Shown here: positions 11,490 to 23,267 of the stretch, one piece after another
Layout: each line of letters opens with the position of its first letter
Position numbering within the stretch: position 1 is the first letter of the stretch
NCBI GenBank assembly: GCA_038373865.1
Contig: JAXGGA010002392.1
Location: 1-64,000 of the forward strand
DNA: 64,000 bases
Source: Uloborus plumipes
Lineage: Eukaryota > Arthropoda > Arachnida > Araneae > Uloboridae
Reading direction: 5' to 3'
The notes under the pieces: generated by a model
Told to the model about the DNA's origin: nothing
Databases searched by the model: none
What the model saw: only the letters and a program-made list of their open reading frames with translations
Made by a program: the position numbers and the translations under genes

Positions 11490-11725
11490 GGGAGGGTAGC
11501 CAAGGGCCAGGGGGCCCGGCCCCCTCCCCCCCCCCCCTGAAATCGAGAAAGATTTTTTTCAAAAGTAAATGTTCGGTTCGTGTTTGCCCCCCCCCCCCAA
11601 AAAAAAATCCTCAAGAAAAAAGTCCACTCTCTATTAACATTGTTTTCAAAGGTGTATATAAGGGAGGGCTCCAGAGGGTCTTTCTCTCCTATACCCCCCC
11701 CCCCAGAAAACAAATTCGGATTTTT
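11490..11725. repeat. G/C-homopolymer-rich repeat
   Basis: There are three long C-runs (near 11520-11537, 11586-11600 and 11693-11704), preceded by a GGGGGCCCGGCCCC word and separated by AAGATTTTTTTCAAAAG-type A/T-rich spacers. Open frames on both strands are artefacts of this composition. It resembles the C/G-run families seen at 42.6, 46.8 and 52.6 kb in style, not clearly in sequence. Confidence 0.5.
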
Positions 11726-12535
11726 TTTTTAAATAATTAATAATTTTTGTTATTATTCGGTTTAAATTTACTCTAAAATTATTTACATACTTTTAACCTG
11801 AAATACACAAATAAATAAATAATTATTGCTAATAATAATTCGTTAGATTGCACCAGGCAGTGGTGCAACCCAAAAGGGTCAGGGAGCCGTTGCGATTTAC
11901 TCAACAGAAAAAAGAACGTGTCTTGGGGAAATGAAGATATTTCAATTAGAAAACGCATAGAAAAAATCCTAATAATTTTGAATAGAAATCTTTAAATGAA
12001 AAATATTCATCACATGTAGATTATTTGTCAGCAAATTACGTTTCTCTCTTTCTTCTCATTCCCCCCGTTTTTCTAGTCAGTCAGGAAATAAGAGTCTTTA
12101 AAGTAATGCTACACTCAATAAATTTGAAATAAAGTGAAATCATTCCTCCCCGGCAAGAAATTTAAAATAAAGTGTAAGTATTCCTCTCAGCAACAAATTT
12201 AACATAAAGTGCAATCATTTTCGGTTTTAGTTTTTTCACGAATAATTTCCAAGCTTTCAGCAGCACGAAACAAAAAAAAATCGAAAAGAAGTAGATGTCC
12301 AAGCCGGCCGAGCTAGAAAGGGCACGTAATTTTCAATCTCTTTACCAGTGGTGAAATTAAAGAATAGATTGCCTCTCAGTGGCGGGTTTAAGGTAGGAAG
12401 TCGAGGCCCGTATATCCGCAAAGTATGAATTCAAAGTAGGCTCAGGACCCCCCTCCCTTTAAAGAGTCCAAAGAGATCTTAAAACTTCGCTTTTACAACG
12501 TGTAATTTAATTGCAGTTACAAGACTTCAATATAC
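11726..12535. other. No gene seen; degenerate repeats
   Basis: The sequence is AT-rich. Words such as GGCAGTGGTGCAACCCAAA near 11857 and CAGTGGCGGGTTTAAGG near 12379 are typical of dispersed-repeat ends, but I cannot delimit an element. There is a weak direct duplication of AATTTGAAATAAAGTG(AA/T) near 12120-12215. Confidence 0.45.
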
Positions 12536-13660
12536 AAAAATTTTCGGAAGAGAGTTTTTTTCCCGCTTTTTCAATACCATGGTCAAACATTGCCTCAAAT
12601 GGCATTTTAGAGATTTAAAATTCAAACAGTTAACGGTAGCTGATATACCCTTTACTTTTCTAGAGTCCTTAGCTCTAAAGAGCTACCAAATTACAGTCTC
12701 TATGCCCAAAAATACAGCCCAAAAATTTCCGGAAGAGTCCCTAAATCTTTTTATTATCCTAAATGTTGTTAGGCAAAGCCTAAAAGCACTTGTTCCTATC
12801 AAGAATAATGGCGTAATCGGTGCTATTGAATTATTTTTACGCGGCGTTTTTTAAAGTTTTTGTTTTCTTTTTCTTTCACGTGTGGCTCTCGTTTTTAGAG
12901 GGATCTTCGTGGAGTTCTTGGATGATAAGTTTTAGCTCTTGGGTGTAATGGGCACCTCTGTTAAAAGTAAAATTTTGAATCTTCAGTTTCAAAAAATAGA
13001 GCTTAAAATTGCATTCTTCAAGCTTCAATGCCGCAAAATTTCGGGCACAGCGCCCGAATCCTGCCTCTTCTCTTCACGGTACTAAAGATAACCTAAATAA
13101 AAATGTTTTTAAAGCATTAATTTCGAAATATTTCGGAAGAGAGTGCTTGCTAACGTTACTACCAAAGATGGTCTAAAGTAAAGATGGCTTAAGGTTTCAA
13201 TTTTGAAAAATTTCGGAGGGAGATCCCTAACCACTTTTTGTCTCTTAACTTCTCTAAAGAGAACGCGAAATTTCGCATCTATGTATCGAAAATATTTCTG
13301 GGGAGGGTCTTTGAACTTTTACTCCCCAAAGATAACTTAAATGAGACTTCAGTTCAAAAAAAAAAAACTCATCTTCTTTTCTTTCTCTATTATGAAGAAA
13401 TATATCCTGAGTTGTACTTCAGTGTCAAAATATTTCAGGAGAGATGCCCCGAGTCTTCTCAATTCCTTTAATGTCACTAAAGATAGCCTGAAATTGCGTG
13501 TTTAGAATTTAAGTTTCAGTAAGTTTCCCAGAGGAGTCTTGATCCTCCAACGTCACCAAAGGTAGCATAAACAACTTCAATTTTTAAAAAGTTTTGGAGG
13601 GAATCTAAAACTTCGTAATTTTCTATCTTTTCCAAAAGTTACAACAATTTAATTCAATTT
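12536..13660 (+). repeat. Degenerate tandem array, ~85-90 bp period
   Basis: A unit built on (A)AATTTCGG(A)AGAGAGT, then a C/T-rich segment, then ACTAAAGATAGCCTAAA recurs. Starts fall near 12536, 12721, 13033, 13118, 13205, 13287, 13425, 13515 and 13588. Neighbouring starts are mostly 73-90 bp apart, with larger gaps where units are missing or expanded. Short open frames within it (near 12579-12854 and 13238-13471) are by-products of the repeat and show no domain. Confidence 0.65.
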
Positions 13661-15439
13661 GAAAATTTCTACCTGTCTTACAGTAATAGCGAAAAAAAAG
13701 TTGAAGGGGGGGGGGGGCTAAGCTTGATTATATGAGCCCCCTTCGAAATAAAATCCTATATACGCCACTGCTGGTAGCTAAAGTAAATTTAGCAGCAGCG
13801 GTGCGGTTAAACCCATAAGTGGAAGGCAAATCTTGGGTATTTCAGATTCTTTCTAATTGGACGAAACTGCTATATCTGGGTGACATAACTGTGTTGTCAG
13901 TATATAGCATCTGCCTCTGGTTTAAGGGTCGCAACTTATTGCTTTATATGACACTTTGTTTTTTCAGCTGGTTGCGTAAAACGGCAATTACTTGAAATCC
14001 TCAACACTGACTTTAAAAAACAAACAGGTTAGTGTACAACAATCCCAAAACAAATTTCCTTTTTTCGTCCCATTCATGAATTTTTATTTAAAGAAAAAAT
14101 AGTTTATAATTGTTGATTTGACAAGCGAAAGTAAGATAAAAAGGCGCTTTAACCTTTCGGAGCAGAACTAAATACTTTATTTCAAATTCTAAAATATTAA
14201 ATAGAAACTGCATAACACAGTAAGGGTTAAAGATGCTATAAAACTTGAATTACTTGCGTTACAGATGCCTTTTAATAAACAAGCGATGCATGGTAGTAAG
14301 TGCAAGTAAATGCAATCTGAATATAAGATATCCTGAGGCAAATTGAGAAAACAATCGACCACAAGTCTCATTCGTTATACAAATTAGATCATTTAATTAA
14401 ATTTTGCTCATGGATTATACAAATAATTGTATAGTATACTGATTACTTAATCGCAGAATTCCAAAGCAAAGGTGGATTAGTGAAGAAGGAAAAATAAAGT
14501 GGTTCAAGATTCCGTTAGCCACTATTAAAATTTCTACAAACGAGCAGATAATTCAAAATTTGCTAACTACTAGTGCATAGGGTTATTAAAGGACAGAAGA
14601 GATTCGTACTTTCTGTAAATTAAATTCTTTTTCACTTTTGAAATATCTAACATTACTGGGAATCTGAAACTTATTTGTTCCATTTCTTTTCTGAGTTGTA
14701 TTAAATTAAGTTAATGCTAACTTAAGTAAGTTATCGGTGCTAAACTTGCTCCATTGTCTTCTCTTTGAAGTGCACCAGTATGTTTTTTAAAGCATATTGA
14801 GCCGCCTTTTTTTTCTTGCAATTATTTTTTTTCTCGCAGATACTTTGATAGTTGAATTGCTTTGGTGATGTAGGGATTATGTGACAAAACAAAAATTGCG
14901 AGTAATTAAAGTTCAAAGTTTTATTGTTGCAGTTGTTGCAACTTTTTTGTTTCATGATATTGTCATTGCGTGTGAAATTGGTCTAATGACATCTCCTTTT
15001 TGATGTACCAAGTTTTCTTTGCTTACCTGTATCCATTGCTTCCCATTGTCCAGATTGTTTTTTTTTTTTTTTTTAATGTAACATAGCCCATTCATTCTCA
15101 AAGCCCTTCAATTGGGAGATTGACACTGTTGTCGAATTTTTCTAAAATCTGTTTCATTTTCTGAATACTCAAGTTTCCCGACTTTCTCAAACAAGCCTTT
15201 AGTTTTTATTACATTTATAAAATTAATGCTAACTATAGCTCGGTTATGCCAGCCATTCCGAAACTGCAGTTTTCTCTTGATTGTGTTTTCATTAGTCTGG
15301 AACAGACAATAACCAAGCTAGAGACAAATGTCATCTGATGGAAGCAGAGAGTACTTTTTGGATGGCATAACCAAGCTGTCAGTCTATAGCTGCCTTATCC
15401 CTGGCTTAAGATCTGTAATATACAGCTAAGTTTGTTATA
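13661..15439. other. No gene seen; scattered repeat fragments
   Basis: A G-run with TATACGCCACTGCTGG near 13710-13770 is a dispersed-repeat terminus. A stretch near 13883-13930 (GTCAGTATATAGCATCTGCC, then GGTTTAAG) resembles one near 15370-15412 (GTCAGTCTATAGCTGCC, then GGCTTAAG), so both probably belong to one dispersed family. The remainder is AT-rich with no coding signal. Confidence 0.45.
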
Positions 15440-15862
15440 GGGCCATTCCACATGACGGAACGAGACATTTAGAGCAGTTTTATCAGTAGATTTTGTTCCA
15501 TTAATACAACTGAAACAAGCTAGGAATTTTTTGTTGGTAGCAACAGTATAGATTTGTCATGAGAATTACATAGAAAGTTAAAAGTTCATAGTTTTAAAGA
15601 AAATGATTCAAGGATAAGCAGTATTATGACTGTGACGGAACGGGACTCATACAAGTCCAATTCCGCCACACTTATTTTAGGGCTCATAATTCAGTTATTT
15701 TTTAAAAACGAACCAATTTTAAATTTTCTACACAATTCCTATGACGAATATTAGCTGTTGCTACCAACAAAAAAATTCCTAGCTTGTTTTATTTGTATCA
15801 ATGGAACAAAATCCACTGACAAAACTGCTCCAAATCTCCCGTTCCGTCACTTGAAATGGCCC
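15440..15862. mobile_element. Foldback MITE, GGGCCATTCCA family
   Basis: The element is ~423 bp, beginning GGGCCATTCCACATGACGG and ending with an imperfect inverse (CCGTCACTTGAAATGGCCC). The arms of ~200 nt share GCAGTTTT(A/G)TCAGT(A/G)GATTTTG and GTTGGTAGCAACAG, and they meet in a central GACGGAACG/GGAATTCC-type region. There is no coding capacity. The flanks do not give an obvious target duplication, so I leave the superfamily open. Confidence 0.8.
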
Positions 15863-18187
15863 AATAGCATTCACTGTCGCCTTATTTAGATTATTGAATC
15901 CGTTAGTGATAGGCTTCAGTTCAATAAATTTTTGCCCAAATAAAAAAATCGCCAGTTTTCATGGTTGCATAAATTTTCTCATTTTTGGGATCTCCAAGTT
16001 GATTTTGGAGTTCTTCAGTCTTACATAGATGTTTTCCCCCCAGGCAGACTTTTTTTAGTGATATGTTTATTGTAATTTAAATATGAAACAAAATTCCAAC
16101 CATATGCATTTTATCTAAAAGTTTAAGCACTAAAATGAAAAAAAAAGCAATTGTTATGCAATCAATTATTTTTATTTTTTTCTAATTTGATATTAGGGGA
16201 CTGAAAAGTTACGTCGTCCTTTTTATTTGTTTTATTTTATTTTTTCAAATAAATCAGTAGTTAAAGTTTTGATTATAAATCAACTATGTGATTATCCTCG
16301 TCATCAAGGGCCTTTTGATATCTAATAGAAAATTTTAAATCCCGGATAGATTTAAAAGAAATTGATTTTTGTACCAAAATATCTTGAAATGGCATCTTGG
16401 AAAGAAGCCAAATTTTCCCATTTTTATGCAATAAAAGTATTTTAGCGATCGGAAGAAAGTATAATCCGACAGCTTCACCCAGAAGACTCACCTGACATTG
16501 CACTATTTGACTTCCTTTTATTGCGGTCTGTGTTTGAAAAAAAAAATTTGATGTAAAATTAAAACTTTTAGCAATTTATTTGTGTGTGTGTGTTTGAAAA
16601 AAAAACGATTGCTTTTCCGGTCCCCCTAGCAAACACGTATCACTTTTAAGTTTTACTCTTTTACACTTTAGGTACCATAAGCTATATTGAATAGCTTAGA
16701 GAATAGTAAGGTAGAGCTGTAAAGTTTTCTGCGTTAAAAAAAAAGAAATGGCAATGCATTTTTTTACTTTCAGCTGCTTTATGAAAGTCTTAAAATTTTG
16801 ATGTCTCAATAACATGAAAAAAAAATACAAATTTTTATATTCGCTAATTTATGAAATCATCTTGAAATTAAGGGTCCCATAACGGTCCTTTAAGGGTCAG
16901 ATGGGACGCTGCAATTGCAGATCATCTGACAGTAAATCTAAAAAAACATTTTTCTTTCTTTGAGCAATGACGATTGCTATTTATCCTCATTCGACCATAC
17001 TTACCACTATGGTTCCCTTTCTCAGATTGGACACACACATCTACACACACGCACACACTCACACACACGCGCGCGCTTGCGCAAGCACTTATTTCAAATC
17101 GTGATTGCGAGAAACGTAATTCGAATTCAAAATGTCAAAATTCAAATTATTTTTCTTTCAAATATGTATATACAACTCTCCCGGTACTTTGGTTCTTTCC
17201 ATTTCTTGCTTGGCACTGAAGAAGGAGGCTTTATGCCTTTGAAACAAAGTTTGCCGATTTTTAAACTGGACTAATTTGTGCTTTTAGACGTTGCTTTTTG
17301 GTTTTTACTCATTTGCGCACAAAGTGAACTGTTTTTAATAATGTATATACATTATTATCTTCACAAAACTTATAATATAACACGCAAAGATTTGTTTTTC
17401 GTTTTTATGCTTCGTCTTCTGTATAATATATGACATACTTAACTGATAAATAGTTTATGATTTCCGACTTAAAACTTTAATGTGGGATATAATATGTGAA
17501 CGTTCTTTTTTGTTCTCTCTCTCTCTCTCTTTGGCATTCAGAAGCAAGAGAAGTTGAAATAGTACTGGAAAAGTATATTATGCTCTTCGGTATATCATTA
17601 ACTTCGGTGGAAGAAATTTCGGCCGGTTGGGAAATCTGAATGGAATATTTTGCCTATTCGAAAGTTCAAGGGTTTATATACTGTAAATATCCCATGACTT
17701 TGTTGGGAAATCTACAAATATTTTTACTGATTTCTCACTTCTGTCAAAAACTAGTTTGTCATATTTTACTACTTTATTTTAAATGCTAAGATAGATTTTA
17801 ATCATGGAAAACCCATTTAACTTTAGGTTTACTGTATTTTCTTTTCTGTGTTTTACAAATGTTAATTTCTGGTTTGATTAAGCATGCCATTAAAAATTTT
17901 TAAAATAGGCTCAGCCAGTTTCTTTACAGAAGGTATTCATTTCTTCAAAAAAAAAAGGAAGTCATTTGCATTTTGGGTAAATACCCAAAGTGGTTTTGCA
18001 TCCCCAAAATAAACTATGCATCTGCATAAAGTATTCAAAAAGAGCAAAAAAATATGCACACCACTTCGAATTTTCTTGATTTTTAATTTTAATTTCATTT
18101 TGTTAGGTACAATGAATTAGCTTTGAAATATATTTTATCATATTTTTACATAATATTTCTCTCATTTATTTTTCAAATTTATATTTG
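15863..18187. other. No gene seen; CA and CT microsatellites
   Basis: There is a CA/GCGC microsatellite at about 17032-17074 and a CT run at about 17515-17531. Open frames crossing the CA run are compositional. No transposon termini or coding domain were identified. Confidence 0.55.
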
Positions 18188-19148
18188 TGACGACTGAGTG
18201 ATATAGTGGTTAAGACGCTTCTGATCTCATGCGCCCAATGACGCAGGTTCAAACCTGGCTCCATTCAGTACATTTTCAAAATGCAAAAAATTGACAGACT
18301 CCATGTCATATGATTATGCGGCATGTAAAAGATCCCTCTAGTGTTCCTTTAGCATAAAGTAGCTCATGGCAAAATTAAATCTTTAACCCTTTAATGCCTA
18401 TCGTCCTCTTTTAGGGACTGTCCAAAAAAGGGGTCTGAATTTCCCCTAAATGAACATTTCAACCAAATAATAGTGTACCTTGTAATCAGTTAGTACCTTG
18501 GTATTACTTCAATTCGTTAGTAACAGATTGCAGCACATAACTATTGTAAGGTGTGTTCTATAGCAGTTTTAATATGATCTTTATCAAAAATGACATCGTT
18601 CACAAAAGTTTTCCAAGTTATTCCCAGCTTCCCAGTTTATGTTAATTGCTGATTTTATTTCTTCTTATAAAATGTTTTTTTGACTATTATATTGAAGGCA
18701 AAAAAATTTTTTGTAAAACAAGTATGTACCCTCTGGGGTCTATCGTAACTTTTAAGAGAAGATTTTTCTTTCCTTAATAAAACAATTATTTTTTACATGA
18801 TATTTTTTTAATTATTTTTCCTGTCCATTAAACACGGTTTATAACCAGTATACAAAATATCTTTGGAAAAAAATGTCAGGCATTAATGGGTTAATGTAGT
18901 TTTACATCGAATAGGTTGCACCTACCGACTGCCGTAGAATGACTTCCAGGAATAGAGCCCATGTGTGGTGGTGGCAGGCCCTCATGGTTTCTCCACCTAG
19001 TGGAGAAATTGGGTATCAAAATTATCATGGCAATGGCCTTCGCCGACTATCGTGCCACATTAAAGAATGGTTTCCGGTCCCGTGAAATGCACCGAGTCTG
19101 CAAATGGCAAGAAGCCAATACGCAGTCCCATTTGAAACAAACAAACAC
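18188..19148 (+). mobile_element. tRNA-headed SINE, full length, split by a TTAA MITE
   Basis: The head carries an A-box-like GATATAGTGGTTAAGACGC near 18200-18219 and a B box GGTTCAAACCT at 18246-18256. These are the internal RNA polymerase III promoter elements of a tRNA-like sequence. A shared body follows (GATTATGCGGCATGTAAAAG near 18311, then TATCATGGCAATGGCCTTCG near 19022) and an AAACAAACAAAC tail near 19137. The MITE at 18383-18894 splits it. Minus-strand relatives at 41311-41663 and 42840-43047 share the body words. It would have needed a LINE for mobility. Confidence 0.78.
18383..18894 (-). mobile_element. piggyBac-like MITE (TTAACCCNTTAATGCC), copy 1
   Basis: The interval is ~512 bp and includes TTAA at both edges. 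The ends read CCCTTTAATGCC and, inverted, CCCATTAATGCCTG. A short hairpin word (GTCCTCTTTTAGGGAC) lies just inside one end. TTAA targets and CCY termini are hallmarks of piggyBac-type transposition. The orientation is opposite to the copies at 31349 and 34103, which share TATTTGGTTGAAATGTTCAT (in inverse here) and the CCAGTATACAAAATAT segment. It is inserted in a SINE. There is no coding capacity. Confidence 0.83.
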
Positions 19149-20091
19149 TATTTAGATTTGCAGTTTTCTTCATAACACGCAGCAGATCTTTACTTTTTTG
19201 GTCACAGAAATTCAGTACACAATTGTCTGGTCACAGAAATAGTACATATACAATTGCGGATTTTCGGAACTATTCCGCGAAATACAATTACTGTCCGTCC
19301 GTGAAAACCGCGCCTAGCACTCGCGAACCATTCCACTTAAAAAAAAAAGGGTGATGGGTTATGAGTGGGAGCTTTCCGAAGTTTTCAATTTAAAACTTGC
19401 ATTTTTGCTATCCTTTTAACGTATTCAACTAAACTATGTGCATGAAATTAGTATCGTTCTACGTTATTTGATACGGCTCGAAATGCTTCTTATTTTGGTA
19501 AGATCAGAGAAGACCTGAAGCATGCACAAGTGCGCAGAAGGTTTTACCTAAGAAAATCAGACAGTTTACGGTGTTTTGCAAAAGTGGTTCAATCCACCGA
19601 GCAGTACTTTTGAGCAAAAATAGAGTTCAAAGTTAAACATCTTCTTTAAATCAGAAATTCATGGTTACTCAATCTCAAACTGTGGAACAAACCCAACATT
19701 TTACAGTGATTTTCAATGGAAATGCTAATATTTCAAATGATAATAAGGGCATAAAATGACGGTTGACTAGTTTTTTCAGTATGGCCATTTAATAATTACT
19801 GAAATACGTTAAGCCACGACCATATATCGTTTCAATTAAAATGTAATTAAAAACCGTCAAGGGAAAAAAATTTAATTGATTCGTTGCATTACATTTCCTA
19901 ACTCGTTTTGAATTAAATGAAGTTATCTGCCATAAAACAAATAGAGGAGAAACGTTTACCATTTTGCTTTATTGCTTTGGAATTTTAACATTGCTGAATG
20001 AATTTCAAAGGTTCTCTTATTTATTCAGCTGTTCTTTTTTGACAAAATATAATCATTACATTATTCATCGTATTAAGTTGGTTTATTAATT
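19149..20091. other. AT-rich DNA, no gene seen
   Basis: No supported feature. The segment near 19170-19260 contains a short direct duplication of GTCACAGAAAT(T/A). Confidence 0.5.
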
Positions 20092-20486
20092 ACTAGCTTA
20101 TTAGCCGGCGTTGCCCGGTATTGAATTACGTTTAACTTACTTCGTGCTAAAATGAAGTAGGTGAGCCTTAAATTGATAATTAATTGTTAATCGTAATTTT
20201 TGTTAGAAAATACTCATGTTTAATTGTGTTCAAATTTATCCATTTGTATGCATAAAGATTTATCCCCATTACTCTATCTGTTCAAAAATGAAAGAAAATG
20301 CCCATTTTGAGACAAAAAATTTCAATTATGAGCTTTTTGGAATTTTTTAAAATTTCAACACCCCGCCCATGTGAATTCTAGTGCATCAATGAACCTCAAA
20401 GCCAAGTTTGATGAAAATCCAAAAAAACTGTGGGTCTGTATAATGAACAAATATACAAACGACCCTACAAATATTACATACATCCA
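20092..20486 (+). repeat. Dispersed repeat with TTGCCCGGTATTG terminus, copy 1
   Basis: The repeat begins with CTAGCTTATTAGCCGGCG, then TTGCCCGGTATTG. It ends in a region with AAGTTTGATGAAAATCC and GGGTCTGTATAATGAAC. A second copy in opposite orientation lies at 35651-36043, sharing AATGGGCATTTTCTTTC-type and CACCCCGCC(C/T)ATGTGAATTC-type words. I cannot assign a class from the sequence alone. Confidence 0.65.
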
Positions 20487-21166
20487 TTTTTATTTAAATA
20501 GATTTTCAATACTATTGCAATGTCAGCTTTTATTTAAAAAGAAATCATTTTGACCCTCAAAGTAAATTGAAGTACAAAGGTTTACTATTAAGGTTTACTG
20601 TTTTCAAATTTTTATTGTATGTCATAGCTTTAAAACGCTCCATAAGTATTTTTCCCTGAAAATATTTCTATTTTTCATATTAACCTGAAATATTTTCTAT
20701 CAAAGCTCAAGCAAGAACTTTTAGACAAACTTTAACCATTTTGTCCTTTAAAGTAAATTGAGGGAGAAAACTTACTATTTATCTTTATTACTTATGTCAT
20801 AGATTTCAAAACTCGTCCAAGTACTCTTCAGATTCCACTTTTTTTTATCTTATCTTTTTCTCATCTTTTATACTAACTCAAAATATTTTCCTCTGTAGAT
20901 TTAACAAAAGCTTTTACGCAAAATAAAATTATTTTGTCCCAGAAAGTTAATTGATATAAAACAGCTTGCCGCTTGATTTTACTACTTTCATCTTTGAATT
21001 TTATAGCATACATATCAAAACTGCTCAAAGTACTTCTTTTTTTTTTTACATGAAATACATCTAGACCTCTTAAATTAACAATAATCCCTTTTTTCATCAA
21101 AGATAGAAGTTCTAGTTAGAACTAAACGACTGCTCTTTCTCGTATACCAAAATTAATTTTCCAGTT
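20487..21166. other. AT-rich DNA, no gene seen
   Basis: There are three loosely similar segments of ~170-200 bp containing (C/T)AAAGTAAATTGA-type words followed by a CATAG(C/A)(T/A)TT-type word (near 20555, 20745 and 20940), suggesting a decayed tandem duplication. There is no coding signal. Confidence 0.45.
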
Positions 21167-22629
21167 TAACCCATTTATGCCCAGTGTCCTGAAAACGGGA
21201 CGCTTGTTAGTTACTGCATACAAAAACCTGTAATGGGTGTATCGTTTTACTTAAGCTGTTTTTCACAAGTTAAATAGTCGTTCTTATGAGAAAACCAGTC
21301 GGAGCCACTATTTGGACATTAGAGTTTATTTATTGACATCTATTTTCAAACAAATCAGTCAAGCAACGATCCAGCATGTTTAGCCACAGAAAGTAAGTTT
21401 TTTTTCGCGAATTTATTTCTCATAAAATTAAACTATTTTAACCCTGCTACTGTGTTCGGGTCCTTTTCGACCCAAAACAGATTTCATTTGCTTATAAATT
21501 TTCGAGTAACGTTGGTATAACGTTGTAACTTCATGAATGTGTTCATTTTCATGTTATATTACACACATATTTTTTTTGTTTTGATTGAAGTATAACCCTA
21601 CTTGTCAAAAAAAAGTTTACTAATACTGTGTTCGGGTCCTTTTGGACCCATATGATTAAAAAGCATGTATCAGCGAAACAAAATCATTTTATGCATGTTT
21701 ATTTTATGCATAATTTATGAAACAATAAATAAAACATTTGTTCATTGTTTTTGTACGTTTTTTAAATATTTTTTAATGGTTATCTTCTGTTTTTCTTTCA
21801 TTCATTTTTTTTTCTTCTTTTTTTTCTTTCTGAATACCATTTCTTCCTTTCTATGAATTGAAATCAGTACCAGTGAAAATGTTTCAAGGTTAACTTTCAT
21901 AGAACTGCAAACTCTGCAATTATGCCTATCTAAGGGGAATTCCCTTTTACCCCCTCTCTCCGCCGCTTCCCCCGCGTATATGATTCTGTACATAAATCTG
22001 TACATCTCATACAAATGTTGTACTGTTCGTATTTCCATTTTTAACACTTCTTTTCAAGCTTAAAAATTTCTAGTAAATTTCTTAAAGTGACAGCTTACAT
22101 AATTTTGTTAGTTTTCTTTAGTACGAAAACTGGAATTGCTATAATATTTAAATTTTATTTATGTGTTTTCTCGGATTAAATATGTAAAATAAAATACAAA
22201 AATTGAGTGATTTATGTTTGGAAGTTTCTAATAAAATCAAATATAACAATTAAACTTGAAAAAATATAAAAAAAGCGGTGTTAGGGAATAAATTACATAT
22301 GTTGGGTCCATTTGGACCCGAACACAGTATACGTATGTTCGGGACGAACACAGCAGCAGGGTTAAAATGATTTGCTTAAAATGGATCACAGATGCCTTCT
22401 GTAATGTTACTTTGCAATAATAAAGTCAAATAAGGTCGTATTTTGCTCACATATCTGCAAAATATCGCATAAACAGGAGTTAAATAACTTAATAAATATG
22501 GCAATGGCGAACTATTTTAAGCCTAAAATGCATGTAAACCATTATTAAAACTCTTACATTCCAAATAAGAGTTTTAAGAATAAAAATTGAAAAAAATTGT
22601 TAAAAAAAACTTGGGCATAAATAGGTCAA
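21167..22629. mobile_element. piggyBac-like MITE (TTAACCCATTTATGCCC), copy 2, split by another TTAA element
   Basis: The left end is TTAACCCATTTATGCCCAG followed by the hairpin word GTCCTGAAAACGGGAC. The right end (GGGCATAAATAGGTCAA) is its decayed inverse, with the terminal TTAA mutated to TCAA. The interior is interrupted at 21438-22365, leaving about 0.5 kb of original element, similar in size to the copies at 18383 and 34103. It is a divergent member of that group, recognised by its terminus and subterminal hairpin. Confidence 0.68.
21438..22365. mobile_element. TTAA-flanked element with GTGTTCGGGTCC subterminal repeats
   Basis: The interval is ~928 bp with TTAA at both edges. The left end is CCCTGCTACTGTGTTCGGG and the right end is the inverse of CCCTGCTGCTGTGTTCG. 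The word TGTGTTCGGGTCC recurs near both ends (near 21450, 21630 and, inverted, 22307), each followed by a GGGTCC-TTTT-GGACCC-type hairpin. The TTAA site and CCC termini again fit piggyBac. The interior is AT-rich, with no transposase visible. It is nested inside another TTAA element. Confidence 0.78.
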
Positions 22630-22719
22630 ATATTTTTACTAATTAGCGAAGGTTTCAAGCACACACAATCGTTATTGAATCGGTATAGATATACAAGAGA
22701 ATAGGTTATTTCAATACCT

Positions 22720-22926
22720 TTGGCATGCGCCAAAGATAACGACAACTGTATACAATTTATCGCTGTCGGATTGGGAAGTGGGGGGAAAAGCGCTAAAAGA
22801 ATGACATTAAACAGAAAATGTGATGCAGCAAATCTTACTTCGCCAGTCCCGCGTATCTCTCAGATACAAACAGTAGATGTGCAAACCACTTCTGACGTTA
22901 GAAAAATTTCAGTGACAACAAAATGT
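22720..22926 (+). other. Possible orphan coding exon, unrecognised
   Basis: An open frame of about 69 codons, less AT-rich than its surroundings, ends at a good splice-donor match (AAAT/GTAAGT near 22927). It has no in-frame ATG at its start, and I see no strong polypyrimidine tract and acceptor just upstream. The predicted residues are Lys/Ser/Thr-rich with no domain. It may equally be chance or part of a decayed element. Confidence 0.2.
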
Positions 22927-23017
22927 AAGTCCATGGAGAAAAAGAAGAATATCTAAAATCATACGTTCGTAGCATCAGTTGGCCTTTGTTTAAAAAGTAA
23001 AATTACTTCCTAACACA

Positions 23018-23190
23018 GGGGCTCCCAAATTTTTCCATTTTGTGGCACCCTTGGATAAATTAAAATTGTCCTCGCGGAACCATAGCCTATGTCTATTATA
23101 AATGATTATATTGAAACCGAGGACACATCGTGGAACCATTCGCCTCTATCCGCGACACACCAGGGTACCACGATACACACTTAGTATCTC
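23018..23190. mobile_element. hAT-like element fragment
   Basis: It begins CAGGGGCTCCCAAATTTTT, continues with GTGGCACCCTTGG, and near 23148-23178 carries CGCGACACACCAGGGTACC. CAGGGG(T/C)(T/C)CCCAAA ends with internal GTGGCAC words are typical of hAT/Charlie-type non-autonomous elements. The right end is not clear. Confidence 0.4.
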
Positions 23191-23267
23191 TCTCAGATAC
23201 GCGCCCGTTGAGAGTTTAATAAATAGTAACAACATTAAAAATTTATTGAGTATATTTAGAGTTTTCT

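Noticed and set aside
11339..11740. 133-codon plus frame and 79-codon minus frame
   Set aside because: Composition is driven by C/G homopolymer runs; no domain and both strands open.
14149..14230. Very short TTAACC..GGTTAA interval as a mini-MITE
   Set aside because: Only ~80 bp with weak inverse similarity beyond TTAACC; chance cannot be excluded.
18188..18300. Possible functional tRNA gene
   Set aside because: A and B boxes are present, but the sequence does not fold as a full cloverleaf by eye and continues into a SINE body with an AAAC tail.
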